Shown one piece after another: positions 6,985 to 14,199 of a stretch of DNA of 20,830 bases. The stretch comes from Ilumatobacteraceae bacterium. Its GTDB lineage: Bacteria > Actinomycetota > Acidimicrobiia > Acidimicrobiales > Ilumatobacteraceae. The notes below the pieces were generated by a model. It did not search any database, was not told the origin of the DNA, and worked only from the letters and a program-made list of their open reading frames with translations. The DNA is taken from the NCBI GenBank assembly GCA_023257035.1, contig JALRDI010000105.1, positions 1 to 20,830 on the forward strand, written 5' to 3'. Made by a program: the position numbers and the translations under genes. Within the stretch, counting starts at the first letter, position 1. The number at the start of each line of letters is the position of its first letter.

Positions 6985-7808
6985 GTGAATATCTCCACCT
7001 CGCATCACCGGGCCCGAGTGCCGCGTTCTTTGACCTTGACCGCACTCTGATTAGTGGTTCGTCTGCGTTCACTCTCGCCCTCGCTGGTCGGGCAGCACAT
7101 CTCATGCCGACCACCGAACTCGTTCGAGACGCGGTAACCGCAGCGCTCTTCAAACTTCGTGGCGATAACGGTAATGACATCGCTGACGAGGCCCGAGATC
7201 GGATTCTCGGATTCATCCGAGGCCAACGACAGGACGACCTTCAGTCGCTCAACGAAAGGGTTATTCCGACGCTTCTCGGCAAAATTCGACCCGAAGCACG
7301 CCGGCTTCTTGACCTCCACCGTCAGGCAGGGCGCGGCACGTTTATTGTCTCGGCAGCGCCCACCGAAATCGTTGAGCCGCTCGCGCTCTCGCTCGGCATG
7401 ACCGGAGGAATCGGAACCCGAGGGCGAGTACTTGATGGCGTATACACAGGCGAACTCGAGGGACCGTTCTGCTACGGCCAAGGCAAAGTCGAAGCGATCA
7501 GTGAACTCGCAAGATGGGACAACCTCGATCTCTCACAGTGCTACGCCTACAGCGATTCATCGAGCGACTTGCCCATGCTGTCAGCGGTCGGCCACCCGGT
7601 TGTCGTGAATCCAGACTCGAGGCTCGAACGTCACGCCCGCCAACACGGCTGGCCGGTTGTTCACTTCCGTCAGCAGACCCGGACGGTCGCTCGCCGGGGA
7701 CTGATGATCACGTCAGCGGTTGGACTTGCCGCCGGGGCCTTTGCTGTTGGTGCTGCTGCGGGCGCTCGCCGAGCAGGTCAGCTCGGCCGTGGTGTGAGCG
7801 CCAACTGA
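6981..7808 (+). CDS. HAD-superfamily IB phosphatase with C-terminal membrane helix
   Basis: The 275-residue protein has all four HAD motifs: FFDLDRT with Asp18 and Asp20, IVSAAPTEI with Ser124, the GQGK lysine (Lys169), and YSDSSSDLPML with Asp192 and Asp196. The helical cap between motifs I and II is of the SerB-like IB type. Residues about 241-262 form a hydrophobic Ala/Gly-rich segment followed by Arg residues, a likely membrane anchor. It could act on phosphoserine-like or lipid phosphates; the substrate is unknown. The start overlaps the rsmI stop by 4 bp. The 3' end overlaps the convergent thioesterase gene by 31 bp. Confidence 0.88.
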   Translation: MSEYLHLASPGPSAAFFDLDRTLISGSSAFTLALAGRAAHLMPTTELVRDAVTAALFKLRGDNGNDIADEARDRILGFIRGQRQDDLQSLNERVIPTLLGKIRPEARRLLDLHRQAGRGTFIVSAAPTEIVEPLALSLGMTGGIGTRGRVLDGVYTGELEGPFCYGQGKVEAISELARWDNLDLSQCYAYSDSSSDLPMLSAVGHPVVVNPDSRLERHARQHGWPVVHFRQQTRTVARRGLMITSAVGLAAGAFAVGAAAGARRAGQLGRGVSAN

Positions 7809-8608
7809 CGGGACTGCGCGACGAGGTGTCCGGCAGAATCCCACACCTCGCCGTCTTCCTCGAGGACTCCGCCAGAGACAAATCGGGTTCTGAAGACAAC
7901 TGCCAGCGGTCCAGGAACCGGCAATCCCCGCAGATGAACTGTGAGTTCGACAGTGGGCACCCAACTCACTGGAAGACCGCTGTTGAACACTGCTGGAGGA
8001 AATGAGTCCGATGCAAGAATCAGGCCGTATTCATCAATTTTCTGACCATCAGCGAAGTCGAACCATCCAGAGACCTCAGCTACCCCCCTGGGCTTGCCTG
8101 ACCTGAACCCGACCGAGCCCGGAGCAAGCCGGACTGAGAGTCGTTGCTGAAGTTCCGGCACTGGCTGAGCGTCTGGATCGTCGCCATTTACATCAACAGG
8201 GCAATCGTCGTACGCAGGAATCGAAGGCGGAGCACCATCGAGTCGCTCCACTGCGTCGGTGTCGTGGTGGCCGAAGGTTCCGAGCACGCGAATCACCTCT
8301 CGGCCGGTCTCAACATTGATTACCGCACCGGTCATTGTCGCGAAACGGCGACCCGCTCGAACCTCTGTCACCTCAACAATGTGCGGTCCGACTGCTCCAG
8401 GTGAGAGATAGTGCGCTGTCACCGTCATTGGTGGCCGGCCAGCAGCATCGGCCATTGCCCGTGCCGCCATCGCCATGAGGTAGCCGCCATTCGTATTACC
8501 AAGGATGTCCCAACCCTCGTACACCATCCCGTCATAGACGATGCCCCCGGATTCGCTTTGGGAGATGCTTCTTTGCACTGAGGTTGCTTCAGCGAAGTTG
8601 TGCGACAT
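7778..8608 (-). CDS. TesB-like acyl-CoA thioesterase (double hotdog)
   Basis: The 276-residue protein looks like a double-hotdog acyl-CoA thioesterase. The N-terminal hotdog has GNTNGGYLMAMAARAM followed by VTAHYLSP and a RRFATMTGAVI strand. The C-terminal hotdog has DEYGLILASDSFPPAV, SWVPTVELTVHLRG, FRTRFVSGG and the closing DSAGHLVAQSRQLAL, where the SRQLAL ending is characteristic. The Asp of ASDS is the likely catalytic residue of this family. ATG 8608 was chosen because the open frame upstream runs into metG on the other strand and carries no family sequence. The gene is alone, diverges from metG across 78 bp and overlaps the HAD gene's 3' end. Confidence 0.85.
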   Translation of the reverse strand: MSHNFAEATSVQRSISQSESGGIVYDGMVYEGWDILGNTNGGYLMAMAARAMADAAGRPPMTVTAHYLSPGAVGPHIVEVTEVRAGRRFATMTGAVINVETGREVIRVLGTFGHHDTDAVERLDGAPPSIPAYDDCPVDVNGDDPDAQPVPELQQRLSVRLAPGSVGFRSGKPRGVAEVSGWFDFADGQKIDEYGLILASDSFPPAVFNSGLPVSWVPTVELTVHLRGLPVPGPLAVVFRTRFVSGGVLEEDGEVWDSAGHLVAQSRQLALTPRPS

Positions 8609-8686
8609 GGTGGTCGAACCTACCGTCACGAGCGCATCAGGGCGCATGCCGAGCCTCAACATGGCCACACCGGTAGCGTCTCTGGT
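8609..8686. promoter_or_regulatory. Divergent promoter region, thioesterase and metG
   Basis: Only 78 bp lie between the two opposed starts, so both promoters and the metG leader must fit here or inside the neighbouring genes. I see no convincing promoter hexamers. Neither gene has a strong Shine-Dalgarno site. Confidence 0.35.
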
Positions 8687-10195
8687 GTGAGCGGTTTTTA
8701 CGTCACCACCCCGATCTATTACGTCAATGCCGAACCGCACCTCGGTCATGCGTATACGACCATTGTCGGCGATGCCCTCAGCCGTTGGCACCGACTTCTC
8801 GGCGACGATGTCATGTACCTCACCGGCACCGACGAACACGGTCTCAAAATCCGCCAGGCTGCAGATGCCGCAGGCCAAACCCCACAAGAATTCTGCGACA
8901 CCATCGCACCGAAGTTCGCAGATGCGTGGAGCCGTCTCAATATCTCGAATGACGACTTCATCCGCACGACTGAACCTCGCCATTACGCCGCAGTAAAAGA
9001 ACTCCTGCAACGCTGTTACGACGCTGGCGATATTGAACTCGATACCTATTCAGGTAAGTACTGCGTGGCGTGCGAGGAGTACTTCACCGATGACGAACTC
9101 ATTGACGACGAACTCTGCCCGATCCATAAGCGCCCGGTTGACCATTTCGAAGAGGAGAACTACTTCTTCCGCCTCAGTCGATTCCAAGATCGTTTGTTGA
9201 AGTGGTACAACGACCATCCGGGAGCAATCGTCCCTGAATTCCGAGGCAATGAAGCCCTCGGTCTCATTCGCGGTGGCCTGCGCGACTTCTCAGTGAGCCG
9301 AACGAGCCTCGATTGGGGTATCCCACTTCCATGGGATGAGCGCCACGTGGCGTACGTCTGGTTCGACGCTCTCACTAACTACCTCTCCGCAACCGGTTTT
9401 GGCGACCCATCGGTTGACTACACCAGTCGCTGGCCAGTCGATTACCACCTCATCGGCAAAGACATCATCCGGCACCACTGCGTCTACTGGCCGGCGATGT
9501 TGATGAGCGCCGGGGTTGATCTACCGAAGGGATGGGCAGTTGGTGGATGGCTGCTCGTCGACGGCGAAAAGATGGCAAAGAGCACAGGAAATGTGGTCAA
9601 CCCGCTCGATCTCATTGATGTCGTCGGCGTTGACGGTTTCCGTTACTACGTGCTTGCAGAAACCGCATACGGCTCTGACGGGGATTTTTCGTTCGACGGC
9701 CTTGTCAGCCGATACAACTCAGATCTCGCAAACAACCTCGGAAACCTCGCAGCGCGCGTCGCAACCGTGGTTGGCAAGAAGTGCGATGGGGTCGGTCCTG
9801 CACCACGGTCGGATTCACCGCTCGCTGAAGCAGCTGCTGCTGCAGTCGCCGGCGCTACCGCTGGATGGGATGCGGTGGCGCCATCGCGAGCCCTCGATGC
9901 CACATGGAGCCTCATCAGGGCGACGAATGCATATCTCGAGAACAACGAACCATGGAAATCCGACCCGGGTCCTGAAGTTGATGCAGTGATGGGTGATGCA
10001 CTGGAAGCCCTTCGTATCACCACCATCCTTGCAAGCCCGGCCGTGCCCCAGACGAGTGAACTCATCTGGCAACGACTCGGACTCAGCGGCTCGGTGACCG
10101 ACCAACGCATCCCACACGATGTCGAGTGGGGCGGATACGCGGGTGGGACGCCAATCGAGAAGGGCACACCGCTGTTCCCCCGCATTGCGAGCTGA
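8687..10195 (+). CDS. metG: Methionyl-tRNA synthetase
   Basis: A 502-residue class I synthetase that charges tRNA-Met in the cytoplasm. The HIGH motif is HLGH (residues 18-21), the KMSKS motif is KMAKS (about 295-299), and TGTDEHG is present. A one-zinc knuckle is visible as Cys126, Cys129, Cys144 and His147, as in the Thermus-type enzyme rather than the two-knuckle E. coli type. The C-terminal dimerisation domain is absent, which is normal for this short form. GTG 8687 starts directly at GFYVTTPIYYVN; upstream codons in frame are not family sequence. It heads the operon and tatD begins 1 bp after its stop. Confidence 0.96.
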   Translation: MSGFYVTTPIYYVNAEPHLGHAYTTIVGDALSRWHRLLGDDVMYLTGTDEHGLKIRQAADAAGQTPQEFCDTIAPKFADAWSRLNISNDDFIRTTEPRHYAAVKELLQRCYDAGDIELDTYSGKYCVACEEYFTDDELIDDELCPIHKRPVDHFEEENYFFRLSRFQDRLLKWYNDHPGAIVPEFRGNEALGLIRGGLRDFSVSRTSLDWGIPLPWDERHVAYVWFDALTNYLSATGFGDPSVDYTSRWPVDYHLIGKDIIRHHCVYWPAMLMSAGVDLPKGWAVGGWLLVDGEKMAKSTGNVVNPLDLIDVVGVDGFRYYVLAETAYGSDGDFSFDGLVSRYNSDLANNLGNLAARVATVVGKKCDGVGPAPRSDSPLAEAAAAAVAGATAGWDAVAPSRALDATWSLIRATNAYLENNEPWKSDPGPEVDAVMGDALEALRITTILASPAVPQTSELIWQRLGLSGSVTDQRIPHDVEWGGYAGGTPIEKGTPLFPRIAS

Positions 10196-10196
10196 A

Positions 10197-10970
10197 ATGA
10201 CTGAGCGAACCCAACCTCGCTGGATCGATTCTCACTGTCACATTTATGACGACCGAACACCAGGTGGAGCAGCCGCTGCCCTCGAAGCAGCTCGTGAGGC
10301 TGGGGTCGAGAAATTTGTCGTCGTCGGATGCGATCGCAACAGCAGCCTTTCTGCAATCGCCGCCGCTCAATCATTTAACGACGTCGTCGCCACAGTCGGA
10401 CTTCACCCACATGATGCAAGTCACGGGGTTACATCAATCACCGACTTACTTGATGAGCCGGGTGTAGTTGCGATCGGTGAAGCTGGTCTCGACTACCACT
10501 ACGACAATTCACCACGTGACATCCAGCGGACTGCATTTGAAGAACAAGTTGCAATTGCCAATCATCGCAACCTGCCACTCGTCATTCATACGCGAGATGC
10601 ATGGGATGACACGTTCGACATCCTTGACTCGGTCGGCGTTCCTGCCAAGACCGTCTTCCACTGTTTCACCGGTGGACCCGCCGAGTTAGAACGGTGCCTC
10701 GAACGAGACACTTACGTGAGTTTTTCGGGAATCGTCACATTCCCATCAGCGGTTGACCTTCAAGCAGCAGCACTCGCATGCCCACTCGACCGGATGCTTG
10801 TAGAAACTGACAGCCCCTACCTGGCGCCAGTTCCATTCCGAGGAAAACCAAACCAGCCGGCGCATGTCGCGACAGTTGGCACCGCCATTGCCGATCTGAG
10901 AAACGAACCAGTGGTAACTGTCGCAACAGCAACCTCATCGAACACTTGCCACGTCTTTGGCCTCACATGA
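10197..10970 (+). CDS. tatD: TatD-family metal-dependent DNase
   Basis: A 257-residue TIM-barrel hydrolase expected to trim DNA 3' ends with divalent metals. The first metal pair is SHCHIYD (His13, His15). GEAGLDYH carries the bridging Glu, VIHTRDAW and FHCFTGG carry metal histidines, and ETDSPYLAP carries the last Asp; PFRGKPNQP is the conserved closing segment. ATG 10197 is 1 bp after the metG stop, and its 3' end overlaps the next gene in ATGA. Confidence 0.95.
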   Translation: MTERTQPRWIDSHCHIYDDRTPGGAAAALEAAREAGVEKFVVVGCDRNSSLSAIAAAQSFNDVVATVGLHPHDASHGVTSITDLLDEPGVVAIGEAGLDYHYDNSPRDIQRTAFEEQVAIANHRNLPLVIHTRDAWDDTFDILDSVGVPAKTVFHCFTGGPAELERCLERDTYVSFSGIVTFPSAVDLQAAALACPLDRMLVETDSPYLAPVPFRGKPNQPAHVATVGTAIADLRNEPVVTVATATSSNTCHVFGLT

Positions 10971-11470
10971 TCGATACACAAGGGGCCCAAGGTCGTCGTA
11001 TCGCAGTTGCCGCCGCAATCACTGTGATCGCAGTTCCCCTTGCGCTGTTGTTCAGTGGCGATGACGAGCAGACCACAGGCACCGCTCAGACCATCATCAC
11101 CGAGCAGGCACCCACAACCACCCGAGCGACCGAAGACCCCTTGGGCGACCCGGGACTTGCCCAATTTGATCGAACAGTGACAACACCGCCGACGGGTGGC
11201 GCGGTCATCGCAGTTCCCGACTCGAACAGTGCATTTCGTGGAACGGCATCATTCGACTATGGGATTGAAGCCAACGACCTGTGTTTCGCCCGGGGAGCAC
11301 CACTCGGGCTGTTCGTCACCATCGTCAATCTCGACAACAGCCGTTCGACAACATGTATTGCTGCGTTTGCGCTCGATGAGAACGCCGCAGACGTGGTGAT
11401 GCATCCCGACCGCTTTGCAGCGATCGGAGATCCAACCGATGCACCGATCACCGTAGAGTACCGCTGGTGA
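10967..11470 (+). CDS. Membrane-anchored double-psi beta-barrel (RlpA-like) protein
   Basis: The 167-residue protein has an N-terminal membrane segment (about residues 15-32, after GRR). A Thr-rich extracellular linker follows, then a C-terminal domain of about 90 residues starting at FRGTASFDYG. APLGLFVTIVNLDNSRSTTC corresponds to the RlpA/3D 'LPlGTrvrVtnl.nGrs' segment, so a double-psi beta-barrel is likely. The DRGP stretch that carries the catalytic Asp in lytic RlpA enzymes is not present, and two cysteines (in NDLCFA and TTCIAA) might form a disulfide. It sits between tatD and rsmA, where other actinobacteria often have rpfB and Firmicutes yabE. A wall-binding role is inferred. It overlaps both neighbours by 4 bp. 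Confidence 0.7.
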   Translation: MIDTQGAQGRRIAVAAAITVIAVPLALLFSGDDEQTTGTAQTIITEQAPTTTRATEDPLGDPGLAQFDRTVTTPPTGGAVIAVPDSNSAFRGTASFDYGIEANDLCFARGAPLGLFVTIVNLDNSRSTTCIAAFALDENAADVVMHPDRFAAIGDPTDAPITVEYRW

Positions 11471-12279
11471 CACACAACAGTTCCCAGATCAAGGCACTGC
11501 TGCACGAGCACAACCTTCATTTGCGGCGAGACCTCGGCCAGAACTTCATGGTTGACGCGAACACCGTTCGTAAAATCGCAGCCCTTGCCGAAATCGATGC
11601 TCAGGACAATGTCATTGAGATTGGTCCGGGACTCGGTTCTCTTACTCTCGCACTCAATGAATACGGACCGAAGATCATTGCTGTCGAATACGACAGCGGC
11701 ATGGCTGCTGCATTGCGAACGATTGTCGCCGAACACAACAACATCACGGTGATCGAGGCCGACGCAATGCGCGTCGATTGGAGCGACTTAGTCGGCGACT
11801 CAACGTGGGTGCTCGTTGCAAACTTGCCGTACAACATCGCTACCCCACTTGTCTGCGACCTCCTAGATGAAGTGCCGAACATTGAACGAATGCTCATCCT
11901 CGTGCAAGATGAAGCAGCCGATCGCTTCGTTGCTCTACCTGGCTCTAAGCAATACGGCGCCGTCAGCATCAAGGTCGCACATTATGCCGAAGCGAGGAAA
12001 GTTGCCCACGTTCCTCGCACCGTCTTCATTCCTCAGCCAAATGTTGAGTCAGCACTTGTCGACATTCGACGTCGACAAGTGGTTGAAGATATTTCGACAG
12101 AGGCGATGTTTTCGCTCGTCAAAACAGCATTTGGTCAGCGCCGCAAGATGCTTCGACGATCATTAAGTTCAGTGGTGTCCAGCGAACAATTTGACGAAGC
12201 AGGAATAGCACCTGATCGCCGGCCCGAAACCGTGGCACTTGAGGAGTGGTACAACCTGACGAAAGTGGTCTCGTCATGA
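11467..12279 (+). CDS. rsmA: 16S rRNA A1518/A1519 dimethyltransferase RsmA (KsgA)
   Basis: The 270-residue Rossmann methyltransferase dimethylates two adenines in the 3'-terminal loop of 16S rRNA late in 30S assembly. The substrate signature LGQNFM lies at 23-28, the SAM loop EIGPGLGS at 51-58, the acidic ribose-binding Glu74, and the catalytic NLPYN at 119-123. The C-terminal helical domain includes FGQRRKMLRRSL, normal for the family. The GTG start at 11467 overlaps the previous stop as GTGA, and ispE overlaps its own stop as ATGA. Confidence 0.96.
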   Translation: MTHNSSQIKALLHEHNLHLRRDLGQNFMVDANTVRKIAALAEIDAQDNVIEIGPGLGSLTLALNEYGPKIIAVEYDSGMAAALRTIVAEHNNITVIEADAMRVDWSDLVGDSTWVLVANLPYNIATPLVCDLLDEVPNIERMLILVQDEAADRFVALPGSKQYGAVSIKVAHYAEARKVAHVPRTVFIPQPNVESALVDIRRRQVVEDISTEAMFSLVKTAFGQRRKMLRRSLSSVVSSEQFDEAGIAPDRRPETVALEEWYNLTKVVSS

Positions 12280-13019
12280 CCGACCGCATCATCGCTCCAG
12301 CGAAGCTCACGGTCACTCTGCGCGTCACCGGTGTCAGGCCAGACGGTTACCACCTCATCGATGCCGAAATGGTGACGCTCGATCTTCATGACATTCTGAC
12401 GATCGCTGATGCCGAACACTCGTCGATCACCGTCGGTGGGCAATTCGCAGGAGGGGTACCAACCGACGCAAGCAATTTGTGCATCACAGCAACCGAGTTC
12501 GCACAGCGGCCTGCTCGGATTCATCTCGAGAAGAACATCCCTCACGGTGGAGGGCTGGGCGGTGGGTCGGCCGATGCCGCAGCTGTCCTCAGGTGGGCGG
12601 GAGTCTCTGATGCAGCCTCGACTGCCGGCCTTGGCGCTGACATCCCGTTCTGTCTTCACGGCGGGAGAGCACGCGTGCAAGGCATTGGCGAGATCCTCGA
12701 CGAACTACCTCACGTCGACCGGACGTTCACCCTGATTGTCCCTCCACTCCATGTCAGCACGCCAGCGGTGTACCAAGCTTGGGACGAATTGGGTGGGCCT
12801 CAAAGCGACGGGCCAAACGATCTGGAGCCTGCGGCAATTGCAGTTGAACCACAACTTGCCCGGTGGAGGGATGCAATCACTGACTGCATTGGAACGAAGC
12901 CAACTTTGGCAGGAAGTGGAGCCACATGGTTCGTTGAGGGCGAGCGCGACGACGCCCTCGTCGATCTCATCGGCGAGGGCGCTGTTGTGCGTGTAGCACG
13001 CACCTTAAAAGGTATGTAA
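12276..13019 (+). CDS. ispE: 4-diphosphocytidyl-2-C-methyl-D-erythritol kinase IspE
   Basis: A GHMP kinase of the non-mevalonate isoprenoid pathway. The 247-residue product shows PAKLTVTLRV with the catalytic Lys, the RPDGYHLI segment, and the ATP-binding glycine loop PHGGGLGGGSADAAA. GADIPFCLHGG follows, and LAGSGATWF is the third GHMP motif. It is shorter than the 283-residue E. coli enzyme, mostly through loop loss, but no motif is missing. It is the last gene of the metG operon, and its stop lies 9 bp from the convergent bS22 stop with no visible terminator between them. Confidence 0.93.
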   Translation: MTDRIIAPAKLTVTLRVTGVRPDGYHLIDAEMVTLDLHDILTIADAEHSSITVGGQFAGGVPTDASNLCITATEFAQRPARIHLEKNIPHGGGLGGGSADAAAVLRWAGVSDAASTAGLGADIPFCLHGGRARVQGIGEILDELPHVDRTFTLIVPPLHVSTPAVYQAWDELGGPQSDGPNDLEPAAIAVEPQLARWRDAITDCIGTKPTLAGSGATWFVEGERDDALVDLIGEGAVVRVARTLKGM

Positions 13020-13028
13020 AACGCGGCG

Positions 13029-13121
13029 CTATTTACGACGCTGGTGCCGAGTACGGCGCAACATCTTCTTGTGCTTCTTCTTACGCATGCGCTTGCGGCG
13101 CTTCTTGACGAGCGAACCCAT
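13029..13121 (-). CDS. Small-subunit micro-protein bS22 (AURKAIP1/COX24 type), 30 aa
   Basis: A 30-codon frame encodes an almost entirely Lys/Arg/His peptide starting MGSLVKKRRKRMRKKK and ending LRRTRHQRRK. This matches the AURKAIP1/COX24-domain proteins of actinobacteria, identified in mycobacterial structures as the 30S protein bS22. GGAG lies about 5 bases before the ATG. It converges on ispE and diverges from the tRNA-Gln gene. It is short enough to be missed by automatic annotation. Confidence 0.9.
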   Translation of the reverse strand: MGSLVKKRRKRMRKKKHKKMLRRTRHQRRK

Positions 13122-13254
13122 AGGGCTCCAGACGCTACCGCCGTAAACCCATGTTCACGCTCTTTCCGGCGAGTTGATTTTTGATCTGAAGTTTTACGAG
13201 ATCTTCCGTCCGTCGCAGAGACCAGCGAATCAGGCGGTACCGTATGAGTAGCAA
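13122..13254. promoter_or_regulatory. Divergent intergenic region between bS22 and tRNA-Gln
   Basis: These 133 bp must hold promoters for bS22 (leftward) and for tRNA-Gln and probably glmU (rightward). A TATGAG-like -10 at 13243-13248 is placed about 7 bases before the tRNA but has no matching -35. TTGATT at 13174 also lacks a good partner. No promoter is claimed with confidence. Confidence 0.35.
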
Positions 13255-13329
13255 TCCGGGATCGTCTAATTGGCAGGACAGCGGTTTTTGGTGCCGTTTG
13301 TAGGGGTTCGAGTCCTCTTCCCGGAACCA
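13255..13329 (+). tRNA. tRNA-Gln (anticodon UUG), CCA encoded
   Basis: The sequence folds as a full cloverleaf. The acceptor stem 13255-13261/13319-13325 has seven Watson-Crick pairs. The D stem is 13264-13267/13276-13279. The anticodon stem 13281-13285/13293-13297 carries the loop TTTTGGT, with anticodon TTG at 13288-13290. The T arm is 13302-13306/13314-13318 with TTCGAGT in the loop. The discriminator is A13326 and CCA is encoded at 13327-13329. The final A is also the first base of the glmU start codon. Confidence 0.95.
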
Positions 13330-14081
13330 TGACTCTTCGCGCTGTCGTTCTTGCCGCTGGCGCTGGAACACGCATGAAATCAGATTTACCCAAACCTCTT
13401 CACGAGGTGTGTGGTAAGTCGATGGTTCTTCATGTGGTCGATGCGCTCAAGACGGTTGAACCGACAGAGATCGCTGTGGTGGTTGGCTTCGGAGGTGAAC
13501 AAGTCGCTGATGTTGTGTCACGGAACGCACCGTCGTGGGCCAACGTGAAATTCGCAACACAACATGAGCAACACGGCACCGGCCATGCGACTGCAATCGG
13601 ACTCACCGCTCTTCAAGCACCTTCAGTTGGTGACGCTGTGATCGTCCTTCCGGGTGACACTCCATTGCTCACGGCTGACACCATTGAGCGACTCGTTGCA
13701 GACCATCGCAACAATGCGCAACTCGCAACGCTTCTCACGAGCGAGCTCGATGATCCGACCGGCTACGGGCGAATCGTTCGAGCAGCAGACGGTTCCGTCG
13801 AGCGCATTGTTGAACAGCGTGACGCGTCGCCCGAGGAACTCCTCATCAAAGAGTGGAATGCTGGCGTGTACGTGTTCGAGCACGCGCTGTTGACCCCCGC
13901 GCTCAACCAGCTCGGCACAAATAACTCTCAGCACGAGTACTACCTCACCGATGTCATCGTGGAGCTCGCCACGTCAGGAAGCGTCGGCGCCGTGAGTACA
14001 CATCCCGAGGAAACTCTCGGAGTGAACGACCGCGAACAACTCGCTGCGGTCGAACAATTGATGATCGCTCGCATGAGTTGA
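13329..14081 (+). CDS. glmU: UDP-GlcNAc pyrophosphorylase, N-terminal half of GlmU only
   Basis: The 250-residue protein is the uridyltransferase domain that joins UTP and GlcNAc-1-phosphate into UDP-GlcNAc for peptidoglycan. The nucleotide loop LAAGAGTRMKSDLPKPLHEV is at 8-27, GTGHA near 82, the Mg-binding Asp in PGDTPLL near 109, GYGRIV near 144, EWNAGVY near 174 and GVNDREQL near 229. Typical bifunctional GlmU is about 450-480 residues with a left-handed beta-helix acetyltransferase domain; that half is missing and only 118 bp separate the stop from prs. ATG 13329 is forced: no ATG, GTG or TTG occurs in frame back to the TGA at 13245, and no ribosome site is visible. Confidence 0.88.
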   Translation: MTLRAVVLAAGAGTRMKSDLPKPLHEVCGKSMVLHVVDALKTVEPTEIAVVVGFGGEQVADVVSRNAPSWANVKFATQHEQHGTGHATAIGLTALQAPSVGDAVIVLPGDTPLLTADTIERLVADHRNNAQLATLLTSELDDPTGYGRIVRAADGSVERIVEQRDASPEELLIKEWNAGVYVFEHALLTPALNQLGTNNSQHEYYLTDVIVELATSGSVGAVSTHPEETLGVNDREQLAAVEQLMIARMS

Positions 14082-14186
14082 GTGAGCAACATCGCCGCAT
14101 TGGTCAAAATGCGACCCTCGCGACCGGCGGCCTAGGGGAAGTGTGGATTCGCGTTCTAGTATGAGTTTGGCGTCGAACTTCGGCGC

Positions 14187-14195
14187 GGAGGGGAG
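14187..14195 (+). promoter_or_regulatory. Strong ribosome binding site deciding the prs start
   Basis: GGAGGGGAG ends 4 bases before GTG 14200. It is the best Shine-Dalgarno match in the window and supports 14200 over the in-frame GTG 14143 and ATG 14161. AGGGGA at 14134-14139 before GTG 14143 is a weaker competitor. Confidence 0.7.
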
Positions 14196-14199
14196 CAAG

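Noticed and set aside
8609..9010. Upstream extension of the thioesterase frame by 134 codons
   Set aside because: The extension is antisense to the conserved N terminus of metG and does not resemble a hotdog domain.
9646..10374. A 242-codon open frame on the minus strand inside metG/tatD
   Set aside because: It lies antisense to two well-supported genes and its product is a Ser/Arg/Ala-rich sequence with no recognisable family; typical frame shadow in this codon usage.
13255..13329. tRNA-Gln as an integration site for a mobile element
   Set aside because: No integrase, no repeated tRNA 3' end and no phage-like genes were seen next to it; the downstream genes are housekeeping.
14082..14199. 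Possibility that glmU is frameshifted and its acetyltransferase half lies downstream
   Set aside because: Only 118 bp separate glmU from the prs start and none of it encodes hexapeptide repeats.
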